A DNA stretch of 64,000 bases from Shimia abyssi (GTDB lineage: Bacteria; Pseudomonadota; Alphaproteobacteria; Rhodobacterales; Rhodobacteraceae), in NCBI RefSeq assembly GCF_003014475.1, contig NZ_PYGJ01000007.1, positions 1 to 64,000 on the forward strand. Direction: 5' to 3'. Within the stretch, counting starts at the first letter, position 1. Each line of letters starts with the position of its first letter. The notes below the pieces were generated by a model, which saw nothing but the letters and a program-made list of their open reading frames with translations, did no database searches and was not told where the DNA came from. Made by a program: the position numbers and the translations under genes. Below are positions 1 to 8,025 of this stretch, one piece after another.

Positions 1-187
1 TGTCGCTCGGTGGCGGTATCCAGATCATCTCTGGATCAGACCAAATCATCAGTGACCCGCGTTGCTTCAACGCCGTCATACAGCGGTCAGTTCTTTGTCC
101 TGTACGTCGTGGCTGTGCAACTGTTCAGGCCGTTAAGCTAGCACTTTGGATTCAAACCGTGTCTCACTCACCCGGTTTGTGCAATAA

Positions 188-451
188 AGACAAGGAAAGA
201 TCGAGCGCTGGCACCAGACCCTGAAGAACCGCATGCTGTTGGAAAACTACTTGCTGCCCGGCGATCTCGAGTCCTAGATCGAAGCCTTCGTCGACAACTA
301 CAATCATCAGCCGTATCACGAGATCATCAACAACGTCACACCTGCCGACGTCTATTACGGGCGGGACAAATCCATTCTGAAACAACGAGAAAGGATCAAA
401 CGAAAGACACTCGAAGGGCGGCGCTTATTTCACCGCCACCACACCGCATAG
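188..451 (+). pseudogene. IS3-family transposase remnant (C-terminal integrase core)
   Basis: Reading this stretch gives the end of a DDE integrase-type transposase: a GKIERWHQTLKNR segment holding the catalytic Glu, then a YNHQPYHE-like segment, a TPADVYYGR motif and a basic C-terminus ending in TAG. The frame has an internal TAG at 275-277, and a TAA lies in frame just upstream at 185-187. The N-terminal helix-turn-helix and the two catalytic Asp of the DDE triad are absent. It is therefore a dead, truncated copy. Positions 1-187 show no recognisable coding continuation. The family assignment rests on motif memory of IS3-type OrfB proteins. Confidence 0.8.
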
Positions 452-917
452 CCAAACCAACCAGATGAGCCACACTCGCTCTTAGGTTAAGCGGCCATTG
501 CGGCCAAAAACCCTGACGACGGACAACACCAAAACCGCTAACGTCAGACAATCAAGATCTAGGACAGATGAAGTTCGAAATGGATCCCGTTTTTAAGATC
601 GAGAACGCCGGAAACGAGTTAAAGTTGATCATTCCAATCGCGGCGTGAACCGTGTGGTGAATGTGCCTCAACGCGAAAAATTCAATTTAACGGAGCGGAA
701 AACGAGAGGCTGGCAACTTTTGACATGAGACACTAAATCTCAAACCATGGGGCTTGAGGCCTAATCAAATCCGCCTGATGCACTCAAAAATTTCAAGGCC
801 GCCAAAACCGCTTGTGTAATTCGGATCAAGCGACTTCTTGCCTAACGGTCAGCAGAAAAATTGCCCCCTGCAATCGCCCATATGGTGAACGATTGCAGAG
901 ATTGCATTTGCCTTATC
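452..917. other. Non-coding gap after the transposase remnant
   Basis: I see no supportable gene in these 466 bases. The part next to the transposase remnant probably includes the former right end of the insertion sequence, but I could not fix an inverted repeat or target duplication. The far end carries the terminator-like hairpin of the DEAD-box helicase gene that converges on this region. Confidence 0.5.
853..898 (-). terminator. Rho-independent-type terminator for the helicase gene
   Basis: On the minus strand, 20 nt past the helicase stop, CTGCAATCG and CGATTGCAG form a perfect 9-bp stem (868-876 with 890-898). It is followed by a G-rich stretch and then CAATTTTTC. The position and the T run fit intrinsic termination of the helicase transcript. 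Confidence 0.6.
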
Positions 918-2957
918 CTATTTTTTTCCTGAAGACTTAACCCCAGCATTGGCAGCAGCACGTGCTCTGTTCTTCTTGCTGTTTGACTTACCTTTCGGTG
1001 GGGGCGGTCCTTTGGGCTTGCTACCGGGTTTTGCGAAAGGCTTGCTTCCCGGCTTCCCGGCCTTTCCTGGGCCTCTGTCACGTGAATCTTCAGTGCGACG
1101 GCGCGCGGGACCGTGGCCCCCATCGGCATCGTCGCGACGTGGCTTACCCTCGTAACGCGGCTTACCACCCTTGGGCGCACCCGTGGGCTTGGGCTTTTTT
1201 GTCCGCGGTGCGGGTGCGTCGTTCCAATCAACAGGTTTCGTGTCACCCGACCGGTTTTCGCGCGAATCCCGTTTCTCACGTGGCTCACGCCGTGGCCTTC
1301 CCTCAGACGACTCATAAGCGCCCTTGCCGCGATGTGGTTTGCCGGGTTTTCCGCCACGCTTGAAACCATCGCGCCCGGATGGCGCCAAATTGGGCCCTTC
1401 CGCCAGCTGCGTCAGCGTCGCGCCCTCTTCGACCTTCATGTCTGGGCCAATGGCGGCCAGGAACGCCGGCACGCTGGTTTCCAGAATTTGCACATAGGAC
1501 TGGTCCTGCTGAATGCGGATCGCACCGATGTCATCTTTGGTCAGATCGCCGACTTTACACAGCATTGGCAACAGCCGACGAGGCTCTGCTCCCCCAGCAC
1601 GCCCCCCAGAGATTGAAAACCAAACCGACGCGCCAAACTCTTTGCGCGGGGCGGGCTTGGCGTCTACATCCAGCAATTCTTCCGGCGCAGTGTGCGACGC
1701 GCGATAAAGACGCAAATAGGCAGCGGCAAGTTGCTCAGGCGAAAAGCTGTCAGACAAGGCCTGAATGGTCACTATATCAGCATCTTCCGGCGCGTCGGTC
1801 CAAACCGGATCGGCAAGCATGCGCTCCTGATCCCGCGCCTTTACATCATCCGCAGAAGGCGCGCTGGTCCAATCCGCCTTCACCCTTGCACCACCAAGGA
1901 TACGCTGCGCCTTTTTAGAGTTCTTACGTGTCACGATCAAAGCCGAGACACCTTTGCGCCCAGCCCGTCCAGTACGGCCAGAACGGTGCAACATGGTCTC
2001 ATGGTTCGATGGTAACTCGGCGTGAATAACCAGATCCAAATTCGGCAAATCGATCCCACGTGCGGCAACATCCGTCGCAACACACACGTTGGCGCGGCCA
2101 TCCCGCATCGCCTGCAACGCATGTGTCCGCTCCGCTTGCGAAAGCTCGCCCGAGAGGGCGACAACCTGAAAGCCACGGTTTGACAGACGCGTGGTCAGTC
2201 GGTTGACCATGGCACGCGTATTGCCAAAGACGATCGCATTTGGCGCCTCATAAAACCTCAGAGTGTTGATCACTGCATTGTCCACATCGCGGTCGGCCAC
2301 AGACATTGCGCGATACTCAATATCCGCGTGCTGACTGGTTTCCGACTTAGTAACAACGCGCACCGCGTCACGCTGATAGTTCTTGGCCAGATGCGTGATC
2401 GATTTTGGCACTGTGGCCGAGAACAACAAGGTCTGCCGATCTTCCGGCGCTTCGCCCAATATAAATTCCAGATCTTCGCGAAATCCAAGGTCAAGCATCT
2501 CGTCCGCTTCATCAAGCACGACGGCGCGCAATCCGGACAGGTCAATGGAGCCTCGCGTGATGTGATCGCGCAGACGCCCCGGTGTCGCGACAACGATATG
2601 CGCTCCACGTGCCAGCGCGCGGCGTTCGTCGCGCATGTCCATGCCCCCAACACAAGACGCCAGTTGCGCGCCTGCCTGAGCATAAAGCCATTGAAGTTCG
2701 CGTTTGACTTGCAACGCCAATTCACGTGTCGGCGCGATCACCAACCCCAAAGGCGCACCCGCCGCGTCAAAGGTATCTCCTTCGCCTAACAATGTGGGCG
2801 CAATCGACAGGCCAAAGCCAACAGTTTTACCCGAACCCGTTTGAGCAGAAACCAAAAGGTCTGCGCCAACGAGGTCAGGGTTAATTACCGCCTCTTGTAC
2901 GGGGGTAAGCGAATCGTATCCGCGCGCCGAAAGCGCATCTTGAATGGTCTGTTTCAC
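918..2957 (-). CDS. DEAD-box ATP-dependent RNA helicase with DbpA-like RNA-binding domain
   Basis: This 679-aa protein remodels RNA using ATP. The N-terminal core has the Q motif (GYDSLTPVQ, about 13-21), Walker A AQTGSGKT (38-45), PTREL, TPGRL, DEAD (149-152), SAT (180-182), ARGID and HRSGRTGRAG. A DbpA-type RNA-binding domain follows at roughly 480-560. The last 110 residues form a Lys/Arg/Gly/Pro-rich tail, probably a disordered RNA-contacting extension. I chose the GTG at 2957 because AGAGAA precedes it and family homology starts there. A longer frame to 3131 adds residues without helicase character. The exact substrate (ribosome assembly or cold response) cannot be told. Confidence 0.92.
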   Translation of the reverse strand: MKQTIQDALSARGYDSLTPVQEAVINPDLVGADLLVSAQTGSGKTVGFGLSIAPTLLGEGDTFDAAGAPLGLVIAPTRELALQVKRELQWLYAQAGAQLASCVGGMDMRDERRALARGAHIVVATPGRLRDHITRGSIDLSGLRAVVLDEADEMLDLGFREDLEFILGEAPEDRQTLLFSATVPKSITHLAKNYQRDAVRVVTKSETSQHADIEYRAMSVADRDVDNAVINTLRFYEAPNAIVFGNTRAMVNRLTTRLSNRGFQVVALSGELSQAERTHALQAMRDGRANVCVATDVAARGIDLPNLDLVIHAELPSNHETMLHRSGRTGRAGRKGVSALIVTRKNSKKAQRILGGARVKADWTSAPSADDVKARDQERMLADPVWTDAPEDADIVTIQALSDSFSPEQLAAAYLRLYRASHTAPEELLDVDAKPAPRKEFGASVWFSISGGRAGGAEPRRLLPMLCKVGDLTKDDIGAIRIQQDQSYVQILETSVPAFLAAIGPDMKVEEGATLTQLAEGPNLAPSGRDGFKRGGKPGKPHRGKGAYESSEGRPRREPREKRDSRENRSGDTKPVDWNDAPAPRTKKPKPTGAPKGGKPRYEGKPRRDDADGGHGPARRRTEDSRDRGPGKAGKPGSKPFAKPGSKPKGPPPPKGKSNSKKNRARAAANAGVKSSGKK

Positions 2958-3142
2958 AGTGTTCTCTACTTTTGTCCGAGGGCTGCCCAATGAACACCGC
3001 CAACAGGGCCCCTCCCAAAACCGGACCTCAAGAACGCCATTTCCAGAGCATGAAGAGGCGCGTTTAGACCAATACGGCCGAGATGTATAGCGCTGAGTCG
3101 GCATCGGTCCCACGTCGGCACGGCCAACCAACTAACGCACCC

Positions 3143-3171
3143 TTGTATATAGTTCGAAGTCGCACTATATG
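3143..3171 (+). promoter_or_regulatory. Predicted sigma70-type promoter of the nitroreductase-marR operon
   Basis: TTGTAT (3143-3148) and TATATG (3166-3171) are separated by exactly 17 bp, 30 nt upstream of the nitroreductase ATG. The spacer holds one copy of the palindromic operator and a second copy starts right after the -10 box. Promoter function is inferred from spacing and matches alone. Confidence 0.5.
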
Positions 3172-3185
3172 GTTCGATGTCGAAC
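3152..3185 (+). promoter_or_regulatory. Twin palindromic operator, probable MarR site
   Basis: GTTCGATGTCGAAC (3172-3185) is a perfect inverted repeat with a 2-bp centre. GTTCGAAGTCGCAC (3152-3165) matches it at 12 of 14 positions. The two start 20 bp apart, about two helical turns, so bound dimers would sit on the same face. A MarR-family gene overlaps the end of the gene that follows, so autoregulation is the simplest reading. The assignment to that protein is inference. Confidence 0.6.
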
Positions 3186-3200
3186 AAATAGAGGTCACCC

Positions 3201-4349
3201 ATGTCCCTTTCTCGCAGAAAAGCCATTGGACTAATCGGCGGCGGTGTTGTGCTGGCTGCAACATCGGCGACCGCGCTTGCCGTAACCCGCAAACCACGCA
3301 CTGCTGCTCTGCCGTGGGCCACCGCGGGTCACGAAAACGAAATTCGCCGCCAGGCTCTGTCCTTTGCGCTTTTGGCACCCAATCCACACAACCGTCAGCC
3401 GTGGGTCGTCGACCTGTCCGAACCCGACACTGTTGTGCTCTACGCAGACCCAGACAGGCTCTTGCCCGCAACGGACCCGTTCAGCCGCCAGATCGTGATT
3501 GGGCTGGGCTGCTTCCTTGAGGTGATGCGCATGGCCGCCGCCGAACAGGGTTACAGCGTTTCGATGGACCCGTTCCCAGAAGGGGAAACCGCCGCAGCGT
3601 TAGACAATCGCCCGGTTGCGCGCGCACGCTTTGTCCCTGCCCCAAGCGCAGCGCCCGACCCGCTGTTTGCCCATGTCTTGCGCCGTCGCTCATTGAAAGA
3701 ACCCTTTGACACGGCCAATGCGATTCCTGACGACACGTTGCCAGTACTTAAAAGCTCAATCCGCGCTGGCACCCGCTTTGGAGGCTCGATCGCACCAGAG
3801 GACATCGCTACATTGCGCGAACTCAGCCGCGATGCGCTGCGTATCGAGATCGAAACACCCCACACCTACAAGGAGAGCGTAGATCTGTTCCGCATCGGTC
3901 ATCGCGAGGTAGACGCAAACCCTGATGGTATCGATTTCTCAGGGCCAATGTTCGAATCCCTTCGGATGGCTGGCCTGTTCACGCGCGATGCCGTCCTTGA
4001 TACTTCCTCCGTCGCCTACCGGTCAGGTCTCGACGCAGTCTTTGCCAACACCGATACGGCGATGGGGCATGTGTGGCTTACGTCCAAAGGTAATTCCCGC
4101 ACCGATCAACTGGCCGCAGGTGCGGATTGGGTGCGCCTTAATCTCGCAGCAACCGGGCTGGGACTAGGCATTCAACCACTGAGCCAAGCCTTGCAGGAAT
4201 ACCCTGAAATGAAGTCCCACTACGATGCCATCCACACCCGCCTCGCGCCGAATGGCGGAACGGTTCAAATGTTCGCGCGAATTGGGTATGGTCCCGACGT
4301 GGCGCCGAGTCCACGATGGCCGCTGGATACAAGAATTGCCGCAAGCTGA
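3201..4349 (+). CDS. Acg-like nitroreductase-family protein with Tat signal
   Basis: The 382-aa product begins with a twin-arginine-type leader (SRRKAIG, then a hydrophobic Gly/Val/Ala stretch to about residue 28), suggesting export as a folded cofactor-bound protein. The body has the LAPNPHNRQPW segment typical of flavin-binding nitroreductase-fold proteins of the Acg type, and a late segment RLNLAATGLGLGIQPLSQ. The real substrate is unknown. The gene is preceded by a compact promoter with twin operators and overlaps the MarR gene downstream, so it is probably the regulated target of that repressor. Confidence 0.82.
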   Translation: MSLSRRKAIGLIGGGVVLAATSATALAVTRKPRTAALPWATAGHENEIRRQALSFALLAPNPHNRQPWVVDLSEPDTVVLYADPDRLLPATDPFSRQIVIGLGCFLEVMRMAAAEQGYSVSMDPFPEGETAAALDNRPVARARFVPAPSAAPDPLFAHVLRRRSLKEPFDTANAIPDDTLPVLKSSIRAGTRFGGSIAPEDIATLRELSRDALRIEIETPHTYKESVDLFRIGHREVDANPDGIDFSGPMFESLRMAGLFTRDAVLDTSSVAYRSGLDAVFANTDTAMGHVWLTSKGNSRTDQLAAGADWVRLNLAATGLGLGIQPLSQALQEYPEMKSHYDAIHTRLAPNGGTVQMFARIGYGPDVAPSPRWPLDTRIAAS

Positions 4350-4788
4350 TGACCGATCACACCTGTTATTTCCGTTTTTCAACGAGATAGGTATCATTTC
4401 CCAGCTGTCAGGCAGGCTTCTCGAAAGTCACCTGCCTGACGGTTTTGTCCTCGCACACTTTACCGTGCTTAATCATCTAACGCGGCTGGGCGACGGACGC
4501 ACACCTATGTCCATTGCAACCGCCTTACAGGTGCCCAAAACATCGCTAACCCATACTTTGGCTGGGCTGCACAAAGCAGAATTGATCCGGTTTGAGCCTA
4601 ACCCCAAGGACAACCGTTCAAAATGCGTCATGCTAACCGATGCTGGGCGACAGTTCCGCGAAACCGCAATTGCAAACATCAGTCAGGACTTTGGCGGTTT
4701 CCTGAAAGACTTCTCCATGGATGAAATCGAAGCCGCCCTTCCCCTGCTGTCTCGCATTCGCGCCCATCTGGACAAGGCCCGCGACTGA
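4336..4788 (+). CDS. MarR-family transcriptional regulator
   Basis: This is a winged-helix regulator. The segment PMSIATALQVPKTSLTHTLAGL is the recognition helix-turn-helix, and RFEPNPKDNRSKCVMLTDAG is the beta-hairpin wing. Family homology begins near LLFPFFNEIGIISQLS, so I use the TTG at 4336 (150 aa), which overlaps the nitroreductase stop. ATGs at 4225 or 4288 would add residues without family character. The start is uncertain. It is likely co-transcribed with the nitroreductase and likely binds the twin operators at 3152-3185. The ligand is unknown. Confidence 0.8.
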   Translation: MPQADDRSHLLFPFFNEIGIISQLSGRLLESHLPDGFVLAHFTVLNHLTRLGDGRTPMSIATALQVPKTSLTHTLAGLHKAELIRFEPNPKDNRSKCVMLTDAGRQFRETAIANISQDFGGFLKDFSMDEIEAALPLLSRIRAHLDKARD

Positions 4789-4908
4789 GCACACCAGCCG
4801 CCCCAGCAGACTGACCAGGCAAATTTCATCAAAACACCGTGCGCCTCTGCAATTCCAAGAAAAAGACCTTAGGTTATGCCCAATCGAATTCAGACAAGGC
4901 ACTAGGAA

Positions 4909-5778
4909 ATGACCGATACATATACCCCACCCAAGGTTTGGACATGGGAAACCAAGAGCGGTGGACAGTTTGCCAACATCAACCGCCCCATCGCAGGGGC
5001 GACACATGACAAGGAACTGTCAGTCGGCAAGCACCCGATGCAACTATACTCTCTGGCCACCCCAAATGGCGTCAAAGTCACCGTATTGCTGGAAGAGCTG
5101 CTGGCCGCGGGACATTCAGGTGCGGAATATGACGCATGGCTAATCAATATCGGCGAAGGCGATCAGTTCGGGTCTGGCTTTGTGGACGTGAACCCCAACT
5201 CGAAAATCCCGGCCCTGTCCGATCACAGCAGCGATGCGCCTGTCCGGATTTTTGAATCTGGCGCGATCCTGATGCATCTCGCAGAGAAGTTTGACGCCTT
5301 TCTCGGGCCAAAAGAACAGCGCTCTGAAATGCTCAGCTGGCTGTTCTGGCAAATGGGCAGCGCGCCTTACTTGGGCGGTGGCTTTGGCCACTTCTACGCA
5401 TATGCACCGGAAAAATGGGAATACCCGATCAATCGCTTTGCTATGGAAACCAAACGCCAACTGGATGTTCTGGACCGTCGTCTCGCCAACAACACGTACC
5501 TCGTCGGCGACGACTATACGATTGCCGACATGGCTGTCTGGTCCTGGTACGGGCAATTGGTCTTGGGGCGTCTATACAGCGCGGCCGAGTTCCTTGATGT
5601 GGAAAGCTACAAAAACGTCATGCGGTGGGCCAAGGCAATCGATGCGCGCCCTGCCGTCCAACGCGGGCGCATGGTGAACCGCGCTTTTGGCGAGCTGCAC
5701 ACCCAATTGCGCGAACGCCACGACGCCAGCGATTTTGACACACGCACCCAAGACAAGCTTGAGCCAGCCGAAAGCTGA
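4909..5778 (+). CDS. yghU: YghU-type glutathione-dependent disulfide-bond oxidoreductase
   Basis: This 289-aa protein belongs to the Nu-class glutathione transferase group, which reduces disulfides or peroxides using two bound glutathiones. The family signatures visible are the long N-terminal arm (YTPPKVWTW, GGQFANINRPIAGAT), the thioredoxin-fold segment (MQLYSLATPNGVKVTVLLEE), NPNSKIPAL, FESGAILMHLAEKF and the C-terminal helical domain with VGDDYTIADMAVW. Length matches the family. It stands alone on the plus strand, about 120 bp after the MarR gene. Confidence 0.92.
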   Translation: MTDTYTPPKVWTWETKSGGQFANINRPIAGATHDKELSVGKHPMQLYSLATPNGVKVTVLLEELLAAGHSGAEYDAWLINIGEGDQFGSGFVDVNPNSKIPALSDHSSDAPVRIFESGAILMHLAEKFDAFLGPKEQRSEMLSWLFWQMGSAPYLGGGFGHFYAYAPEKWEYPINRFAMETKRQLDVLDRRLANNTYLVGDDYTIADMAVWSWYGQLVLGRLYSAAEFLDVESYKNVMRWAKAIDARPAVQRGRMVNRAFGELHTQLRERHDASDFDTRTQDKLEPAES

Positions 5779-6054
5779 GCTGGCGATTATCCCAAAGTTA
5801 CCCCGATGCGCCCACTTGGCGCGCCGGGGCCCACGCCACTGAAACATTTGGCACCACCCATCCTCGCATTCTCGTCACCAACCCAGGGCATATATCGGGC
5901 AAAACAGGGCGATTGTTACAATCGCGCCTAAAATTCCCTGCACAACACACACGCCTCATCACACTGGCGCGAGACCGGATGTTCAGATTTTTTTCAGCCG
6001 TTAGATTGAACCTACAAATTCAATACACCGTGCGAACTTCAAGAGGAGCACCCC

Positions 6055-6567
6055 ATGAAACGTTTCATTCTGTCTACTGCATTTACACTTTTGGCTGGCG
6101 CCGCCATCGCGGGCCCGCAATATGTTGACGAAACCGGCTTTGCTGCCTCAGGCTACGACGTCGTTGCCTATTTTGATCTGGACCAGTCGGCGGTCGGCTC
6201 CGCCCAACCTAAAGGTGTTGCCGGAAAATCCGCGATTACCAGCGAATACAATGGCGCAACCTTCGCCTTCTCTTCCAAAGCGAACAAGAAAAAGTTCGAT
6301 GCCAACCCTGCAAAATACGCCCCTCAGTTTGACGGGCACTGCGCATATGGCGTTTCCAAAGGCGGCAAAGTTCCCGGCAACCCAAACCTGTGGCGGATCG
6401 TTGACGATAAACTGTATTTGAACATCACCAAGAACGTGGTCGGTTTCTGGGAAGAAAACATCCCCGGCAACATTACACTGGCGGACAACAACTGGGTTGG
6501 CATTGAGAATAACAAAGCTTCCAAATCCACCATTCCGAACTTCTCTTCCAGCGCACCCAGCAAGTAA
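6055..6567 (+). CDS. Exported YHS-domain protein
   Basis: The 170-aa product has a clear signal peptide (MKRFILSTAFTLLAGAAIAG) and then a YHS-type domain: ASGYDVVAYF at about 30-39, a central NGATFAFSSKANKKKF segment and FDGHCAYGVSKG near 98. YHS domains are associated with metal or heme handling, but the role of this periplasmic type is not established. A good AAGAGGAG ribosome site lies upstream. It heads a three-gene run with a rhodanese protein 15 nt downstream and an esterase after that. Confidence 0.88.
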   Translation: MKRFILSTAFTLLAGAAIAGPQYVDETGFAASGYDVVAYFDLDQSAVGSAQPKGVAGKSAITSEYNGATFAFSSKANKKKFDANPAKYAPQFDGHCAYGVSKGGKVPGNPNLWRIVDDKLYLNITKNVVGFWEENIPGNITLADNNWVGIENNKASKSTIPNFSSSAPSK

Positions 6568-6582
6568 GCAGGGCGCTCGTAT

Positions 6583-7038
6583 ATGCTTAAAACCCGGCGA
6601 TGGGTCATCGGCGGGATGGCGGGCGCAGCAGGTGTTGGCGTAGCCTACACCCTACTGGCCCGAATTCCCAAATCAGGGCCTTGGATGGAACTTTCTCCAC
6701 CCGAGGCCCTTCAGGCTGTTCAGCGTGGCGAGTTGTTGATTATTGATATTCGTCGACCAGATGAATGGCAACGAACGGGATTAGCCCAAGGGGCGGTTCC
6801 AATCGACATGCGACGGGGTGACTTCATAAGCGCTCTAAACAAGGCCCGCGCTTCGATCGATCAACCCATTGCGGTGATCTGTGCACGCGGCGTTCGCTCC
6901 AACCGCATGGCCAACCAAATGCATGACGCCGGAATCGGCCCAATTTTCGACATCCCCGAAGGTATGCTTGGGTCTGGCGACGGGCCCGGCTGGATACAAC
7001 GCGGACTTCCACTCACTGAATGGACGGAACAAGGATAG
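6583..7038 (+). CDS. Membrane-anchored rhodanese-like protein
   Basis: The 151-aa protein starts with an N-terminal membrane anchor (about residues 7-26) and carries one rhodanese domain: LLIIDIRRPDEW, then the active-site loop CARGVRS with Cys and Arg in the C-x5-R style, then MHDAGIGPIFDIPEGM. Rhodaneses transfer sulfane sulfur or sense redox or oxyanion groups. The acceptor here is unknown. Its short spacing to the YHS gene upstream and the esterase gene 10 nt downstream suggests one transcript. Confidence 0.85.
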   Translation: MLKTRRWVIGGMAGAAGVGVAYTLLARIPKSGPWMELSPPEALQAVQRGELLIIDIRRPDEWQRTGLAQGAVPIDMRRGDFISALNKARASIDQPIAVICARGVRSNRMANQMHDAGIGPIFDIPEGMLGSGDGPGWIQRGLPLTEWTEQG

Positions 7039-7048
7039 GCAACTCATC

Positions 7049-7891
7049 ATGCTGCGCAGCAGTCTTTCAGCCCTGACGGCTCTCTTGATTGGCACAAGCG
7101 CGCCGGCGTCCGCCTGTTCAACAACCACGCCTTGTAATGTCGCAGAAGGTGAGTACTTCATCGCGCTCCCAGACATTTCTGTAGAAGGCAACTGGCCTGC
7201 GGTCATGTTCATTCATGGCTTTGGGGCCAGCGGGCCATCAGTCTTTCGCAACACCGGTATGGTGAACCGCTTCCTGGACAAAGGCTATGCGGTGATCGCG
7301 CCCCAAGGGTTGCCTCGTTCCAATGGGCGCGGCCGATCTTGGTCAGTTCATCCATGGTTTCCGCGCGAACGCGATGAAATTCAGTTTTTGAAATCTGTGC
7401 GGGACGATGCCGTCGATCAACATGGTATCGACGCAAACGCGATCATGCTTGCGGGTTTTTCGATTGGCGGTTCGATGACAGCCTACGTCGCCTGTTCCGC
7501 ACCTGATGCATTCACGGCATATGGCCCGATCGGAGGCAACTTCTGGCGCCCACACCCCACAGAATGCGCCGGCCCGGTCAAGATGCTACACACCCATGGC
7601 TGGACCGACGGCACTGTACCTCTCGAAGGCCGGGTGTTGCGGGGCGGCGATATCACAAACCCGGACGCCTTGGCCCAAGGTGATGTTTTCCACGCCCTCG
7701 ACATTTGGCGCCAAACCAACGAATGCGTCCACCTAAAGGCCGACAGCTTTGTCACGGATGGCCCATTCTGGCGTCGGAAATGGGAACGATGTCACGACGA
7801 CTCGGCGCTGGAATTTGCACTATTCCCCGGCGGGCACCGCATCCCGAATGGCTGGGTTGAAATGGCGCTGGACTGGTTCGAAAACCTATAA
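7049..7891 (+). CDS. Exported alpha/beta hydrolase, LpqC/PHB-depolymerase-like esterase
   Basis: The 280-aa product has a signal peptide (MLRSSLSALTALLIGTSAPASA). Visible motifs are the oxyanion-hole segment FIHGFGASG, the nucleophile elbow AGFSIGGSM with the catalytic Ser, the THGWTDGTVP segment usually holding the Asp, and PGGHRIPNGW with the catalytic His. The family includes poly(3-hydroxybutyrate) depolymerases and feruloyl esterases, and the substrate cannot be told here. I chose the ATG at 7049 for the signal peptide and the AAGGAT upstream. A homologue lies at 26587-27399. Confidence 0.85.
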   Translation: MLRSSLSALTALLIGTSAPASACSTTTPCNVAEGEYFIALPDISVEGNWPAVMFIHGFGASGPSVFRNTGMVNRFLDKGYAVIAPQGLPRSNGRGRSWSVHPWFPRERDEIQFLKSVRDDAVDQHGIDANAIMLAGFSIGGSMTAYVACSAPDAFTAYGPIGGNFWRPHPTECAGPVKMLHTHGWTDGTVPLEGRVLRGGDITNPDALAQGDVFHALDIWRQTNECVHLKADSFVTDGPFWRRKWERCHDDSALEFALFPGGHRIPNGWVEMALDWFENL

Positions 7892-7933
7892 GGCCACCAG
7901 CACCGCGTCAAACTTACTTGGCCCCTTCCGTTC

Positions 7934-7991
7934 GCCAAAAATATCCTGGGGTGAATGCCCGCTTGCGGGCAGAGGGGCAAAGCCCCTTTTA
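7934..7991 (-). repeat. Dispersed double-hairpin intergenic element, copy 1
   Basis: Read on the minus strand, it lies about 35 nt past the opgH stop. An AAGGGGCTTTGCCCCTCT hairpin comes first, then a GCCCGC/GCGGGC hairpin, then ATTCACCCCAGGATATTTTTGGC. The outer blocks recur almost exactly at 46671-46725 after tdh. It sits between the convergent esterase and opgH genes and may act as a terminator. Confidence 0.75.
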
Positions 7992-8025
7992 AAGCTCAGC
8001 TCCGCTAAGCCACCAGAAATACCCT

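Noticed and set aside
164-385. A 73-aa minus-strand reading frame over the transposase remnant
   Set aside because: It is a shadow: the opposite strand shows clear integrase motifs with stop codons, while this frame has no recognisable features.
842-1369. Several alternative reading frames across the 3' part of the helicase gene
   Set aside because: They are compositional shadows of the Lys/Arg/Gly-rich tail and lack ribosome sites or motifs.
5909-5925. GCGATTG/CAATCGC hairpin between yghU and the YHS gene as a terminator
   Set aside because: The stem is only 7 bp, has no T run and lies about 130 nt past the stop, so it may be chance.
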